A stretch of 64,000 nt of DNA from Thermococcus sp. SY098 (GTDB taxonomy: Archaea > Methanobacteriota_B > Thermococci > Thermococcales > Thermococcaceae), in the NCBI RefSeq assembly GCF_035621495.1, contig NZ_CP141821.1, positions 1,702,760-1,766,759 of the forward strand. The letters run 5' to 3'. Below, one piece after another: positions 36,540 through 46,277 of the stretch. The position numbers and the translations under genes are program-made. Within the stretch, counting starts at the first letter, position 1, and each line of letters starts with the position of its first letter. The notes under the pieces are model-generated. The model saw only the letters and a list, made by a program, of their open reading frames with translations, searched no databases and was not told the origin of the DNA.

Positions 36540-37913
36540 ATGGGAAAGCTGTTTGGAACATTTGGGGTAAGGGGAATCGCAAATGAAAAGATAACCCCGG
36601 AATTTGCCCTTAAGATAGGGATGGCATTTGGAACTTTGCTGAAAAGAGAGCAGCCGGACAAAGAACTTTGGGTTGTCGTGGGGAGGGACACAAGGGTAAG
36701 TGGTGAAATGCTGAAAAATGCATTAATTTCTGGACTTCTAAGTGTCGGAGTGAACGTTATTGACGTAGACATTGCCCCAACCCCTGCAATTCAGTTTGCA
36801 TGCAGATACTTTGGAGTTGACGGCGGGGCAGTGATTACTGCATCCCACAACCCTCCAGAATACAATGGAATTAAGCTTTTGGAACCAAATGGGTTGGGCT
36901 TAAAGAAGGAGAGAGAGGCTGTTGTGGAGGAGCTATTCTTCAAAGAAGAATTCGACATGGCAAAGTGGCATGAAATTGGCCGTTTAGAAAAGAGAGACAT
37001 AATAAGACCTTACATCGACGCAATAAAGTCTAAGGTTGATGTTGAAGCAATAAAGAAGAGAAAGCCCTTTGTAGTAGTTGACACTTCAAACGGTGCAGGC
37101 TCATTGGTGCTGCCCTATCTACTTAGGGAACTTGGCTGTAAGGTTGTCAGCGTGAATGCTCATCCGGATGGGCACTTCCCAGCAAGAAATCCAGAGCCAA
37201 ATGAAGAGAATCTGCAGGGATTCATGAAGATTGTCAAAGCGTTGGGGGCAGATTTTGGTGTTGCTCAAGACGGGGATGCAGACCGTTCAGTGTTCATTGA
37301 TGAGAATGGAAACTTCATTCAGGGAGACAAAACGTTTGCTCTCGTTGTTAAGGCAATGCTTCAAGAACATGGCGGAGGCTTGGTTGTTACAACGATAGCA
37401 ACCTCACACATAATTGATGAGCTTGCAAAGCAGTACGGAGGAAAAGTTCTCAAGACGAAGGTTGGAGACTTGATAGTTTCAAGGGCTTTGCTCGAGCACA
37501 ATGGCTTGGTTGGCGGAGAGGAGAATGGTGGCGTGATTTTCCCGGATCATGTCTTGGGCAGAGATGGAGCAATGACTGTGGCAAAGATAGTTGAGATATT
37601 TGCAAAGAGCGGAAAGAAGTTCAGCGAGCTTATTAACGAGCTTCCCAAGTTCTATCAGGTGAAGACAAAGAGGCACATTGAGGGAGATAGGCATGCAATA
37701 GTTGGAAAAGTCGCCAAAATTGCGGAGCAGAAAGGCTTTAAGATCGACACAACAGATGGAACAAAGATCCTCTTTGACGATGGCTGGGTTTTGGTTAGAG
37801 CAAGCGGAACAGAGCCAATAATAAGGATTTTCGCAGAGGCGAGGAGCGAAGAGAAGGCTAAAGAATATCTTGATCTGGGACTTAGCCTTTTGGATGAGGC
37901 TTTGAAGGGTTAA
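36540..37913 (+). CDS. manB: Phosphomannomutase / phosphoglucomutase family
   Basis: A 457-residue alpha-D-phosphohexomutase. Seen: GTFGVRGIAN at the start, the phosphoserine loop VITASHNPPEYNGIKL, the metal loop DGDADRSVF, the sugar-binding GGEENGG, and the phosphate-binding VRASGTEPIIRIF near the end. With ManC before it, conversion of mannose 6-phosphate to mannose 1-phosphate is the likely role, but glucosamine phosphate is not excluded. ATG 36540 follows GGTGAT; ATG 36513 would lengthen it by nine residues. Confidence 0.9.
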   Translation: MGKLFGTFGVRGIANEKITPEFALKIGMAFGTLLKREQPDKELWVVVGRDTRVSGEMLKNALISGLLSVGVNVIDVDIAPTPAIQFACRYFGVDGGAVITASHNPPEYNGIKLLEPNGLGLKKEREAVVEELFFKEEFDMAKWHEIGRLEKRDIIRPYIDAIKSKVDVEAIKKRKPFVVVDTSNGAGSLVLPYLLRELGCKVVSVNAHPDGHFPARNPEPNEENLQGFMKIVKALGADFGVAQDGDADRSVFIDENGNFIQGDKTFALVVKAMLQEHGGGLVVTTIATSHIIDELAKQYGGKVLKTKVGDLIVSRALLEHNGLVGGEENGGVIFPDHVLGRDGAMTVAKIVEIFAKSGKKFSELINELPKFYQVKTKRHIEGDRHAIVGKVAKIAEQKGFKIDTTDGTKILFDDGWVLVRASGTEPIIRIFAEARSEEKAKEYLDLGLSLLDEALKG

Positions 37914-37940
37914 TTCTCTTTTTTCTTTTTAATTTTACGT
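37914..37940 (+). terminator. T-rich terminator after the mpgP-manC-pmm operon
   Basis: A run of pyrimidines, TTCTCTTTTTTCTTTTTAATTTT, follows directly after the pmm stop. Oligo-T stretches of this kind end transcription in archaea. No hairpin is needed or seen. Confidence 0.5.
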
Positions 37941-37984
37941 AAAAGATTAATACTCAAATGACATAACTTGCTTTGGTGGAACTC

Positions 37985-38605
37985 ATGAGGAAGCGTCTCC
38001 TTCTTTTTTTGATTGCACTCATTTTAATGGCTATATCACTCGCTCAATATCGGGAAAAGGATGTCAAAACGTCTTTAGATGAGATAAAAGCTTCGAATAT
38101 TGGGAGAATAAATCTCCTAAATATCACGATAATAGAGCGAGGCTCTAAGGAGGATGATCACATCAATGGAAGTGTTATCCATCTCTATGGTGAATTTCTG
38201 GGTTATTGTTCAGATGCGTTCACATACAATATTAGCGGCTCTACAATTGATGTTTACATTTTGGAAGATTGGACAGTTGATGTTCTTTTCAACAGAACCC
38301 CAAGGAGAGTTAAAACAGTGGCTGGAGAAACAGTGACACTTATGTGCCCTTTGGTATTGTTTGGAGGAGAGTTGGTTATTGAACTTGAGGAGATACCAGA
38401 GAACTTAACAATAAACGTCTGGCTTGACGACTATCGGGATAAGAAAGTGGAGCTTAGACTATATGAAAGATGGCATCTCAAAAATGGAAGCGTACAGAGG
38501 GGTGCATATCCACCAGTAAAGGGCATTAGAACTCTATCCATTGAGCAAGTTAGAAGCCTTATCAAGAAGCATGGTCTATTTAATATCGAGAATCAGAAAA
38601 GATAA
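37985..38605 (+). CDS. Membrane-anchored or secreted protein of unknown function
   Basis: A 206-residue protein with an N-terminal hydrophobic segment (RLLLFLIALILMAISLA, residues 4-20), then a soluble, mostly beta-rich exterior part with several Asn-X-Thr/Ser sites and two Cys. No domain is recognised. ATG 37985 is chosen over GTG 37973. It follows the pmm operon across a T-rich terminator and is therefore probably expressed separately; it converges with the gene at 38635. Confidence 0.55.
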   Translation: MRKRLLLFLIALILMAISLAQYREKDVKTSLDEIKASNIGRINLLNITIIERGSKEDDHINGSVIHLYGEFLGYCSDAFTYNISGSTIDVYILEDWTVDVLFNRTPRRVKTVAGETVTLMCPLVLFGGELVIELEEIPENLTINVWLDDYRDKKVELRLYERWHLKNGSVQRGAYPPVKGIRTLSIEQVRSLIKKHGLFNIENQKR

Positions 38606-38634
38606 AGGATCACAGGGGAAAATTATGCTTTTTA

Positions 38635-39105
38635 TCAGCCAAAGAAAGCTCCCATCATATCCATCTGCTCTTCGCTGAAGCTTTTAACCTTAAACTCTGG
38701 CATTTCTGGAATTAATCTTTCATAATCAGCTGGGCTTATCTTTTCAGCTTTACCTTCTTTGACTTTGAAGTACAAGCCGAGACCTTCGCTCTTGTATGCA
38801 ACTAAGAACTCTTCGCTTTCAATGTCGCTCATCTTAACGAAGATTGCGTTTCCACCTGTATATGGTTTTTTACACTTGAATGGAAAGCTTGCTGAATTTA
38901 ACATAGCGTCTCCAAGTGCCATATTTGCTTTTTTACCGTTGATCTCTGTCCAGAACTTAACCCCCTCAAAATCTCCCTCAACAACAAGGAGAAAATTTTC
39001 CCCATCAAGCTCTATTACTGGTGCTCCCTTTTTCTCTAAAATTTCAAAGAGCTGAGCTATTGTTTCCGCATTTCTCAAGCTTGCAACGAATCCTTCAACT
39101 TTCAT
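38635..39105 (-). CDS. Conserved hypothetical protein
   Basis: A 156-residue soluble protein beginning MKVEGFVASLRNAETIAQLFEIL, with alternating beta strands and no Cys-rich or catalytic motif. Its C-terminus ends EEQMDMMGAFFG. ATG 39105 follows a GGAGGC ribosome site. The pattern of short strands and helices hints at a lipid- or ligand-binding fold of the SCP2 type, but I would not assign it. It is followed upstream by the formamidase-like gene, 37 bp away, in the same direction. Confidence 0.5.
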   Translation of the reverse strand: MKVEGFVASLRNAETIAQLFEILEKKGAPVIELDGENFLLVVEGDFEGVKFWTEINGKKANMALGDAMLNSASFPFKCKKPYTGGNAIFVKMSDIESEEFLVAYKSEGLGLYFKVKEGKAEKISPADYERLIPEMPEFKVKSFSEEQMDMMGAFFG

Positions 39106-39142
39106 TTTGATGCCTCCTATTTGTTCACTCCAAGCTTTTGGC

Positions 39143-40042
39143 TTAAAAACCTTCTGTGTAAAGAAATGCCCCAAGACTCACGTACTCCTTTGGGATTTTC
39201 ACCCTGATAGTCTTCGCTGGATCAACTATCTGGCTTATCTGGACATCCATCACAAGGCTTGCCAGCATATATGCCTCATCCCATTCAAGCTTGTTGGCAT
39301 TGGCAAGTGCTTCAACTCCCAGTTTAACTCCTTCCCGAATAGCGTCGTTTATATCCTCTTTGGATACAAGGAGGTAATAAGCGTCGGCTGTTTCAAGGAG
39401 GGGCCATTCAAGCTTTCCGTCCAGCACATCAACTTCAACTTTCACGCTTCCAGAGACTTCACAGGCGGAGACACACACTTCACCATCCGCCATGACAGCA
39501 TGCAGGTCGCCTATTGCCAAAAGACCTCCCTTTCTGAAGATCGGCAGGTACAATGTTGTATCTTTTGCTATCAGGTTAGTGTCCATATTACCTCCATGTT
39601 TCCCAGGTGTTCCTGTTGGGACTTCTTCGTCATATGCCACGCCAATGACCCCTATCATGGGCTTTGCCGGTATCTTGATGTTTCCAAAGTGAACGATGCC
39701 ACGCTTTATTCTGCATATCCTTGTTTTTGGTGCTTTAACGATATTTCCAAGCACCCCTGCATTTGGGGCGGTGACTATTACACCTTCCTCCCCCACCTTG
39801 ATATCAAGAATCTTAACTGCCAGAACTTTGTTACGTTCGGCACCCTCAACGTAGAGAGGTCCTGTAGCAGGATTTACGCGGGAGAAGTCGATCTGGGCTA
39901 TCGTATCTTTTTCAGACTGTATTTGATCTCCTAAAGCGTCTATCGTTTCGAAAACAACAACATCGCCGGGCTTCGCTTTGGCTGCCGGCTTCATATTTGG
40001 ACCAAAAGAATACACATGCTTATCTTTTGGCACCAGAATCAT
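39143..40042 (-). CDS. Acetamidase/formamidase family protein
   Basis: A 299-residue beta-sheet-rich hydrolase of the FmdA/AmdA family, which releases ammonia from formamide or acetamide. Seen: SFGPNMKPAAKAKPGDVVVFET near the start, VNPATGPLYVEGA, the metal-site region with PRKHGGNMDTNL-like sequence (GTPGKHGGNMDTNL), LAIGDLHAVMADGEVC and a closing YMLASLVMDVQISQIVDP. ATG 40042 follows GGGGG. The actual substrate in Thermococcales is not settled. It lies between the unknown gene and the Cbi transporter. Confidence 0.82.
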   Translation of the reverse strand: MILVPKDKHVYSFGPNMKPAAKAKPGDVVVFETIDALGDQIQSEKDTIAQIDFSRVNPATGPLYVEGAERNKVLAVKILDIKVGEEGVIVTAPNAGVLGNIVKAPKTRICRIKRGIVHFGNIKIPAKPMIGVIGVAYDEEVPTGTPGKHGGNMDTNLIAKDTTLYLPIFRKGGLLAIGDLHAVMADGEVCVSACEVSGSVKVEVDVLDGKLEWPLLETADAYYLLVSKEDINDAIREGVKLGVEALANANKLEWDEAYMLASLVMDVQISQIVDPAKTIRVKIPKEYVSLGAFLYTEGF

Positions 40043-40078
40043 GATAACCCCCAAGTTTTTATTTTATGGCTGTGGTAT

Positions 40079-40870
40079 TTAACCCTTATTTCTAAGCCTG
40101 AGCATCTCTATAGCATCTTCGAGATTTTTTGGCATCCCTAAGCCTAAGCTGAGAAACAGCTCAATGAGGGGCGGAACCTCTAAGTTGTGAGCTTTCAAGA
40201 GTTCAACATCTCTCAAAATTTCCTCTGGAGTGCCAACCTTGATTATCCGTCCCCTATCAATCAATGCAATTCTATCGCAGAGCGCTAAATACTCAGCTTC
40301 ATGAGAAGCCAAGATTATCGTCTTCTTCCCTTTAAATTGCTCAATAAGTGTTCTAACTTGTTCTTTTCCTCTAAAGTCAAGGTTTGCAAAAGGTTCATCG
40401 AAGACCAGAATTTCCGGATCCATTGCCAAAACAGTGGCTATTGCAATCCTCTTCTTCTCCCCAAAGCTCAAATGCTTTATCTCTCTATCAGCGTAGCTTT
40501 CCATCCCAACAACTTTCAACGCTTCATAAACCTTCTCTTCGAGTTCCTGACCCCTCAATCCTAAGTTATATGGTCCGAAGGCGACATCCTCAAAAACAGT
40601 CGGCGAGAAGAGTTGGTCGTTTGGATCCTGAAAAACTATTCCCACTTTTCTCCTAACTTCCCGTGGATTTTCAACTGGATTTACTCCATCAACCAGAATT
40701 TCCCCCTTTTTGGGCTTTAATATGCCATTCAAATGCAGAATGAGGGTTGATTTTCCGGCTCCATTGGGGCCTAATAATCCGAAGATCTCTCCTTTTTTGA
40801 TTTCTAAATTTATGCCTCTGAGTATTTCCCTTTCACCATAGGAAAAATGCAGATTTCTTATTTCTATCAT
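40079..40870 (-). CDS. cbiO: Nickel/cobalt ECF transporter ATPase
   Basis: A 263-residue ABC ATPase. Walker A GPNGAGKST is near residues 34-42, the Q-loop QDPNDQLFSPTVFEDVAFGP is typical of energy-coupling-factor ATPases, the signature is LSFGEKKRIAI, Walker B LVFDEPFANLD. It powers the CbiM/CbiN/CbiQ uptake complex encoded just upstream; its start overlaps the cbiQ stop by four bases. Confidence 0.92.
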   Translation of the reverse strand: MIEIRNLHFSYGEREILRGINLEIKKGEIFGLLGPNGAGKSTLILHLNGILKPKKGEILVDGVNPVENPREVRRKVGIVFQDPNDQLFSPTVFEDVAFGPYNLGLRGQELEEKVYEALKVVGMESYADREIKHLSFGEKKRIAIATVLAMDPEILVFDEPFANLDFRGKEQVRTLIEQFKGKKTIILASHEAEYLALCDRIALIDRGRIIKVGTPEEILRDVELLKAHNLEVPPLIELFLSLGLGMPKNLEDAIEMLRLRNKG

Positions 40871-41523
40871 ATCAAGACACCTGCCAGTGCAATTACGCTG
40901 AGGATTAATGGCACGAGGCTTTTATTTCTTTCGAATTTTGGAAATTCGCCAAAGCATCTTGAGAGCATTGCCTTGTAAATCTTGTCATTTCTAATGTAAG
41001 CCCTCACGAATATCTCGCTTATGAGCATTCCCAGTTTTCTGTAGTATTCTCTTTTTCCTATTCCGAAAGCTCTTGAATCTAAGGCTCGTTTCATTCTCAG
41101 TGCTTCCTCTTTGAACAGGTCAAGATAGCGGTAAGTGAATGCGAGGGTTAAAATTAGTATTCTTGGAAATCTGAGCTCTTCCATTTCAGCCAAAAGTCTT
41201 GAGAAACCTAAGGAGTTAGACGTCACAACAACAGCTGAAGAAGATAGGAAAGCCTTTCCTAAAAGCAAGAAGAAGGAGTGTATTCCCTCTTTTGTTATGG
41301 CTCCAATTGGTGTACTTACTAAAGGTTCGCCGGGATTAAAAAGTGCGAGAATGAACAATAAGCCCTCAAACCCAAGTAAAAATCCCAAGTGTTTGAAAAT
41401 GCTCTTTTTTGGTCTTAAAAAGACAATCAGTCCAATAAGAACTACTCCAAAATATGCGAGCTCACTCAAACTTTTTCTTGTAACAACTGCAAGAGCATAA
41501 ATTAAAAGAAAAGGCAGATACAA
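40867..41523 (-). CDS. cbiQ: Nickel/cobalt ECF transporter transmembrane protein
   Basis: A 218-residue membrane protein with about five helices and the conserved coupling helix pattern ALDSRAFGIGKREYYRK (Ala-Arg-Gly type loop) that contacts CbiO. The start is TTG at 41523, with GGAGGT six to ten bases upstream. Placed between cbiO and cbiN as in other Cbi operons. Confidence 0.88.
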   Translation of the reverse strand: MYLPFLLIYALAVVTRKSLSELAYFGVVLIGLIVFLRPKKSIFKHLGFLLGFEGLLFILALFNPGEPLVSTPIGAITKEGIHSFFLLLGKAFLSSSAVVVTSNSLGFSRLLAEMEELRFPRILILTLAFTYRYLDLFKEEALRMKRALDSRAFGIGKREYYRKLGMLISEIFVRAYIRNDKIYKAMLSRCFGEFPKFERNKSLVPLILSVIALAGVLI

Positions 41524-41525
41524 GT

Positions 41526-41774
41526 TTAAACCTCCTTTATCAATTTAGCAAGCCCATAACTGACTCCAAACACTAAAATTATTCCGATCAGCCCCATGGC
41601 AATACTTTGTCCCCATGTTTCTCCGTAGTCGAGCGGTGCTTTATAAACTGGATGTTCCTCGAGTCCAACTTTTTCCATGGTTGCCTCCAGTCCATCTGGA
41701 TTATTTGAAGCGAATGGCAAAGCTATTGCAAGCAGGATGATAATGATAATTAATCCCTTAATCACCGTTCTCAT
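41526..41774 (-). CDS. cbiN: Nickel/cobalt transporter small subunit CbiN (PDGLE domain)
   Basis: An 82-residue protein with two membrane helices (VIKGLIIIIILLAIALPFA and GLIGIILVFGVSYGLA) joined by an outside loop holding NPDGLEATMEKVG, the PDGLE signature of CbiN. It helps CbiM bind metal. Start overlaps cbiM by four bases. Confidence 0.9.
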   Translation of the reverse strand: MRTVIKGLIIIIILLAIALPFASNNPDGLEATMEKVGLEEHPVYKAPLDYGETWGQSIAMGLIGIILVFGVSYGLAKLIKEV

Positions 41775-42385
41775 GCAGGAACACCCCCTATCTCTGGAAG
41801 TTTGGCCCTGACTGCTTGGACGATTACTATGGTTAATAATGCCTCACCTATCCCTATTACTGCGTGATATCCTGCCATGAGCGTTAAAACCTTTCCGAAG
41901 GGTAGGCTTCTGCTCATCCCAATTTCGATTGCTGCCAGAACTGCTGCAAGGAACACTGAAAGCCACGAGGCTATCCCAATTGCTGCAATTTCATTTATGT
42001 TCCTTAGCTTGGTGTAAACTGTATACCCCAAAAAAGCGCCGAGTATTCCCATGTTGAGTATGTTAGCTCCAAGCGCTGTGATGCCGCCATCTCCAAAGAG
42101 CAGCGTTTGGATTATCAGAACTGCCGTCATCACAAGCACAGCAGCATAGGGGCCGAGTAATATTGCCACAAGGGTTGCTCCCAGCAAGTGACCGCTGACC
42201 CCTCCTATTATTGGGAAGTTTACCATTTGAGCCGCAAAGATTCCAGCAGCAAAAAGCCCGAGAAGGGGAATCTTATTCTCTGGGAAATCTTTAAGCTTTT
42301 TTGCTGAATATGCAACTGTTGCTACCATTATGATATAAGTGATAACTATTACTGGCATGCTCAAAAGTCCATCTGGAATGTGCAA
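41771..42385 (-). CDS. cbiM: Nickel/cobalt transporter substrate-binding membrane protein
   Basis: A 204-residue membrane protein with about six or seven helices. It starts HIPDGLLSMPV, whose N-terminal His chelates the metal in CbiM. The chosen start is TTG 42385, so that the protein begins (M)HIPDGLL as in other CbiM proteins; GGAGGTGGG lies before it. A longer frame to 42415 does not fit the family. Also seen: GGVSGHLLGATL. The operon supplies nickel for hydrogenase or cobalt for corrinoids; nickel is more likely in a Thermococcus. Confidence 0.88.
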   Translation of the reverse strand: MHIPDGLLSMPVIVITYIIMVATVAYSAKKLKDFPENKIPLLGLFAAGIFAAQMVNFPIIGGVSGHLLGATLVAILLGPYAAVLVMTAVLIIQTLLFGDGGITALGANILNMGILGAFLGYTVYTKLRNINEIAAIGIASWLSVFLAAVLAAIEIGMSRSLPFGKVLTLMAGYHAVIGIGEALLTIVIVQAVRAKLPEIGGVPA

Positions 42386-42574
42386 TGTTCCCACCTCCGT
42401 GCCAAATTGTGTCATTCAAAAACTAAGACGTAGCACATTATAAAAATCTTTTTGGAACTTTTTCTTAGCAACCAAAGGTTTGATTAATGCTGTGACAAAC
42501 AATATAGAAAACTACCAGCAGACACAGCTGGAAAAAACTAAATAAAGATACAAGACAATCTCTCTTTTTGGTGA

Positions 42575-43189
42575 TTGAAAATTACAAGGGAGAGGCTTGT
42601 AATAACCTTATGCAGATTAGTTGTTTTTGTGGGACTCCTAAGTGGTCTTATGTATATGCGCACTGACCACATTTATAGGAGTAGCGTTGCACTTATAGGA
42701 CTTTTCATTCCAGATGTTTTTCAAAGAAAGCTGAATCCTCCAGAAAAATTAATGCCCTTTTTGAGCCCGCTTTATAATGATAGGGTCATTGCCATTCTGG
42801 CAGTTTTTATCGCTGTTCATGTCTCTCTTGTAAATGTTCCGTTTACCACGATAGATCTTTTTCACAAAGAGTGGAGAGATGCTGATATGATAAGCCACTT
42901 TTTGGGTGGATTGACGGTTTGGATTATTGTTGCCGGTATTTTAAATGAGCTTTCTTTGAAAAACTCAATAGATCAAAAAAAGCTTGTTATTTACTCCTTT
43001 TTGATCCTGCTTGGGATAAGTATAGGGTGGGAAATAGCTGAAAAGCTCAGCGAAAGTGAGATTTCCTTTATCCATGAGACACTTTCAAATAAGTTTAGAG
43101 ATATACTCATGAACACCCTGGGTGCTTTAAGTGGGCTGTATCTTGTTAAAACAAGAAGATACCCATTCGAACTCCCAAATCTTAATTAA
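42575..43189 (+). CDS. Membrane protein of unknown function (DUF2238/YjdF-like)
   Basis: A 204-residue protein with about five membrane helices. ISHFLGGLTVWIIVAGILNE and the Glu in ISIGWEIAEKL resemble the spacing of acidic and His residues in YjdF/DUF2238 membrane proteins. The start codon is unclear; TTG 42575 is used. It ends two bases before the ClC-type gene and is likely co-transcribed with it. The function is unknown. Confidence 0.6.
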   Translation: MKITRERLVITLCRLVVFVGLLSGLMYMRTDHIYRSSVALIGLFIPDVFQRKLNPPEKLMPFLSPLYNDRVIAILAVFIAVHVSLVNVPFTTIDLFHKEWRDADMISHFLGGLTVWIIVAGILNELSLKNSIDQKKLVIYSFLILLGISIGWEIAEKLSESEISFIHETLSNKFRDILMNTLGALSGLYLVKTRRYPFELPNLN

Positions 43190-43191
43190 GT

Positions 43192-44922
43192 ATGGATGCA
43201 ATAATATCCCTGATGGAATGGCGGACAAGAAGATATGCAAAAAGATGGGCAGTTATTCTGATCTTTTCATTTGTAGCGGGGTTAGTTGGGGGATTTGGGG
43301 CTGTAGTATTTAGAATTCTCATTAAAATGTTCCACTGGATTTTTTTCTCTTTTCTTCTGCCGTATTTCAGCATTTATATTGGAGGGTTTAATCTTGGGTA
43401 TATAGTTCTCCCTGTACTTGGGGGTGTTCTGATTGCTCCGCTAATTTCTCGTGCTCCAAACATCCGAGGAAATGGTGTGCCTGAAGTTATTGAGGCGTTC
43501 ATATTTAAAGAGGGTACAATAGCATGGAAGTTTGCAGTCATGAAAACATTGGCTACCTCGGTAGCTATTGGATCAGGTGCAAGTCTGGGGAGAGAAGGTC
43601 CTATAGGGTTTATAGGAGCATCCCTTTCGTCCATAATCAGCCAGATTTTTGGTCTTTCTAAAGATATGAAGAGGCTTTTGACAGCTTGTGGGTTGGCTGC
43701 TGGAATTGCTGGGACATTTAATGCACCATTTGCTGGGGCACTCTTTGCCCTTGAGGTTTTATATATGGGGGCGTTCTCCATCAATTTGGTGCCGATTTTC
43801 ATAGCATCCATCACTGGAAATGCTGTAACTCTTGCAGTTCTGGGATCCGCCTCAGGCATTAAGATACCTTCGCCCCTGAGTTATACTGTCACAGAGCTGC
43901 CTTTCTTCTTCTTAATGGGGGTGTTTTCTGGTGTGCTGGCAGCGTTTTTTGTAAAACTCTTGTATTTTGTAGGAGATATATTTGAAAGCTCTGGTTTTTC
44001 GCCCAAATTGAGGCTTCTTATAGGCGGAGCAGCTGTTGGAATCTTGGGGATGTTTTTTCCTGAATATGGTGTCCTTGGCATTGGTTATGAGGGCATGAGA
44101 CTCGCCATGTTTGGGATTTTACCTATCTACCTCCTTGTACTTTTAATATTCTTGAAAGCTACTGCAACGATGTTTTCTATAGCTTCGGGATACAGTGGGG
44201 GAATCTTTGCTCCAAGCTTGTACATTGGAACAGCATTCGGTGCTGTTTTTGGTATGGTCCTGCGCTTTTTCCTGCCATGGGTGAATCCCTCTTCTTATGC
44301 TCTGGCTGGAATGGCAGCATTCTTCAGTGGAGTTGCCCAAGCTCCCATAAACCAGATTCTCATGGTGGCTGAACTGACCAAGGACTACACAATGCTTCCT
44401 CCAGCTATGCTTGCCTCTGTTGCTGGTTTTTTGAGTGCAAGAGTTCTTTTAAAGGGGTCTTCGGTTTACACGTTGAAGCTTGAACGCAGAGGAATTAAAA
44501 TTAAAACAGGAAAACCCCTTATCTTAGAAACCATCTCCGTTGGCGATATAATGACGAAGAGACCAGTATTTGTTTATTTCACCGATCCGATAGTGCATGT
44601 TGAGGAGCTCATTGCAAAGACAGGACATGATTGCTTTCCTGTAGTTGACAGAAAAATGAATGTCATCGGGATAGTGGGAGTGAGGGATCTAATAAGCTGT
44701 CCCGATAAGAACATGAGTGTTGGGGAACTTCTACAAAGACCCTACGCTGTTGCATACCCAACAGAAACTGCTCAACAGGCACTTGAGAAGCTTATGACCT
44801 TCAATCAGAACCTCCTCCCTGTTATTGAGAGCCCCCAGAGAAATAAGCTTATAGGGGTCGTAACCAAAAGAGACATATATAGGGCATATTATAAAGGTTT
44901 AGAGAGAATGTATATTGAATGA
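43192..44922 (+). CDS. ClC-type chloride channel/transporter with CBS pair
   Basis: A 576-residue membrane protein. The ClC selectivity motifs are visible: GSGASLGREGPIGF (about 125-138) and YSGGIFAPSLYIGTAFG (about 335-351). The C-terminal part (about 445-570) is a pair of CBS domains, which often sense nucleotides. It probably exchanges chloride for protons or passes chloride. It sits between a small membrane-protein gene and an Na+/H+ antiporter, 17 bp from the latter, suggesting a salt and pH response unit. Confidence 0.9.
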   Translation: MDAIISLMEWRTRRYAKRWAVILIFSFVAGLVGGFGAVVFRILIKMFHWIFFSFLLPYFSIYIGGFNLGYIVLPVLGGVLIAPLISRAPNIRGNGVPEVIEAFIFKEGTIAWKFAVMKTLATSVAIGSGASLGREGPIGFIGASLSSIISQIFGLSKDMKRLLTACGLAAGIAGTFNAPFAGALFALEVLYMGAFSINLVPIFIASITGNAVTLAVLGSASGIKIPSPLSYTVTELPFFFLMGVFSGVLAAFFVKLLYFVGDIFESSGFSPKLRLLIGGAAVGILGMFFPEYGVLGIGYEGMRLAMFGILPIYLLVLLIFLKATATMFSIASGYSGGIFAPSLYIGTAFGAVFGMVLRFFLPWVNPSSYALAGMAAFFSGVAQAPINQILMVAELTKDYTMLPPAMLASVAGFLSARVLLKGSSVYTLKLERRGIKIKTGKPLILETISVGDIMTKRPVFVYFTDPIVHVEELIAKTGHDCFPVVDRKMNVIGIVGVRDLISCPDKNMSVGELLQRPYAVAYPTETAQQALEKLMTFNQNLLPVIESPQRNKLIGVVTKRDIYRAYYKGLERMYIE

Positions 44923-44939
44923 CGAATTTGGTGGTTTAA

Positions 44940-46277
44940 ATGACGTCAAATGTTTTGGTACCGGATGTTGATACCATCGCATACATACTCTTTATGGTGC
45001 TTGCAGTTGGAATGATATCGCTTTTGATAAGCAGAAGGTTCAACATCTCTTATGTCCCATTGTTTGTGTTTTTTGGGATTTTGGCTGGTCCAGTCCTTGG
45101 TTTGATAAATAGAAGCCTTGCACATGAGCTTTTCAGTTATGTAAGGGTCTTTGGTCTTGTCATGATACTCTTTGCTGAGGGGCACACATTAAGCTGGAAA
45201 ATGCTGAAGAGGAATATGGGAACTATCGCTGTTCTTGATACTGCTGGTCTTCTCATAACTGCGATCATAGCTGGCATTGCATTCTCTGTGCTGTTTCATA
45301 CTCCCTTTATTGTTGGCTTTCTATTTGGTGCCATAATTGGAGCAACTGATCCAGCAACCTTAATTCCATTATTTAGGCAGTATAAAGTTAAAGAGGATAT
45401 AGAAACGGTAATTGTAACTGAATCTATCTTCAATGATCCCCTCGGAATTGTCTTAACATCCGTTGCAATTGCTCTGCTGTTGCCCCAAGCCCCAAGTGCT
45501 GCAGTTCTTGAATCAATTGCAAGATACATCTCTATTTATCCCGCTGCAGTTGTCTTTTTCTTGTATGAACTCGGGATGTCCATTGGAATAGGGATTCTTT
45601 TGGGGGTTTTTGGCTACTATTTTATAAAGAAAACTGGAATCAGGGGATTTCCAGAGATAGAAGTCTTTGCTCTTATGCTTGCTTTTGGCGGTTTTTTAAT
45701 GGGAGAATACGTGAAAGCCTCTGGATATCTTGTTGCTACGGTTACAGGAATTGTGCTTGGAAATCATAAGGTTTTCTTCAGGGACAATCCAAGAACTGTA
45801 AAGAGGATCATGCGGGCTATAGAAAAAGAGGTCCATTTCAATGAAAGCCTGGCAACTTTAGCCACAATATTTATATTTGCATTGCTTGGTGCCAGCCTTG
45901 ACATGAATGTTATAACTTCAAATCTTCTTCCCGGCATGATTCTGGCATTTATCGTGATACTGATAGCAAGACCTATCGCAGTGTTGCCGATTCTACCTTG
46001 GTGGAAGCCCAAGGAATATCTTTTTATAGCCCTTGAAGGTCCAAGAGGGGTTGTGCCTTCAGCATTGGCAAGTCTTCCTCTGACACTTGGCTTGGTATAT
46101 CATGACCAGCAGATGATTCAGTGGGGTGAAATAATCTTGGGTGCAACCGTGATAACGGTTCTGGTTTCTGTAATAGTGGAAACACTTTGGGTTCCATTGT
46201 TAAGAGAGAGGCTTCTTGAGGTTGAGAGCATAAGAAAGAGGATGATACGGAGCGGATACAAACCAAAATCATCTTGA
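44940..46277 (+). CDS. Na+/H+ antiporter, NhaP/CPA1 family
   Basis: A 445-residue protein of about 12 helices. The motif GAIIGATDPATLIPL (about residues 128-142) and the ESIFNDPLGIVL motif (about 161-172) carry the acidic ion-binding residues of cation:proton antiporters; EGPRGVVPSALASLPL later is the typical arginine-bearing helix. It should expel sodium against protons. ATG 44940 follows GGTGG. Its last bases overlap the convergent agmatinase gene by nine. Confidence 0.9.
   Translation: MTSNVLVPDVDTIAYILFMVLAVGMISLLISRRFNISYVPLFVFFGILAGPVLGLINRSLAHELFSYVRVFGLVMILFAEGHTLSWKMLKRNMGTIAVLDTAGLLITAIIAGIAFSVLFHTPFIVGFLFGAIIGATDPATLIPLFRQYKVKEDIETVIVTESIFNDPLGIVLTSVAIALLLPQAPSAAVLESIARYISIYPAAVVFFLYELGMSIGIGILLGVFGYYFIKKTGIRGFPEIEVFALMLAFGGFLMGEYVKASGYLVATVTGIVLGNHKVFFRDNPRTVKRIMRAIEKEVHFNESLATLATIFIFALLGASLDMNVITSNLLPGMILAFIVILIARPIAVLPILPWWKPKEYLFIALEGPRGVVPSALASLPLTLGLVYHDQQMIQWGEIILGATVITVLVSVIVETLWVPLLRERLLEVESIRKRMIRSGYKPKSS

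Noticed and set aside
39107-39934. A 275-codon plus-strand frame over the formamidase-like gene
   Set aside because: It is Cys/His/Phe-rich and without domain; the minus frame clearly encodes an amidase-family protein.
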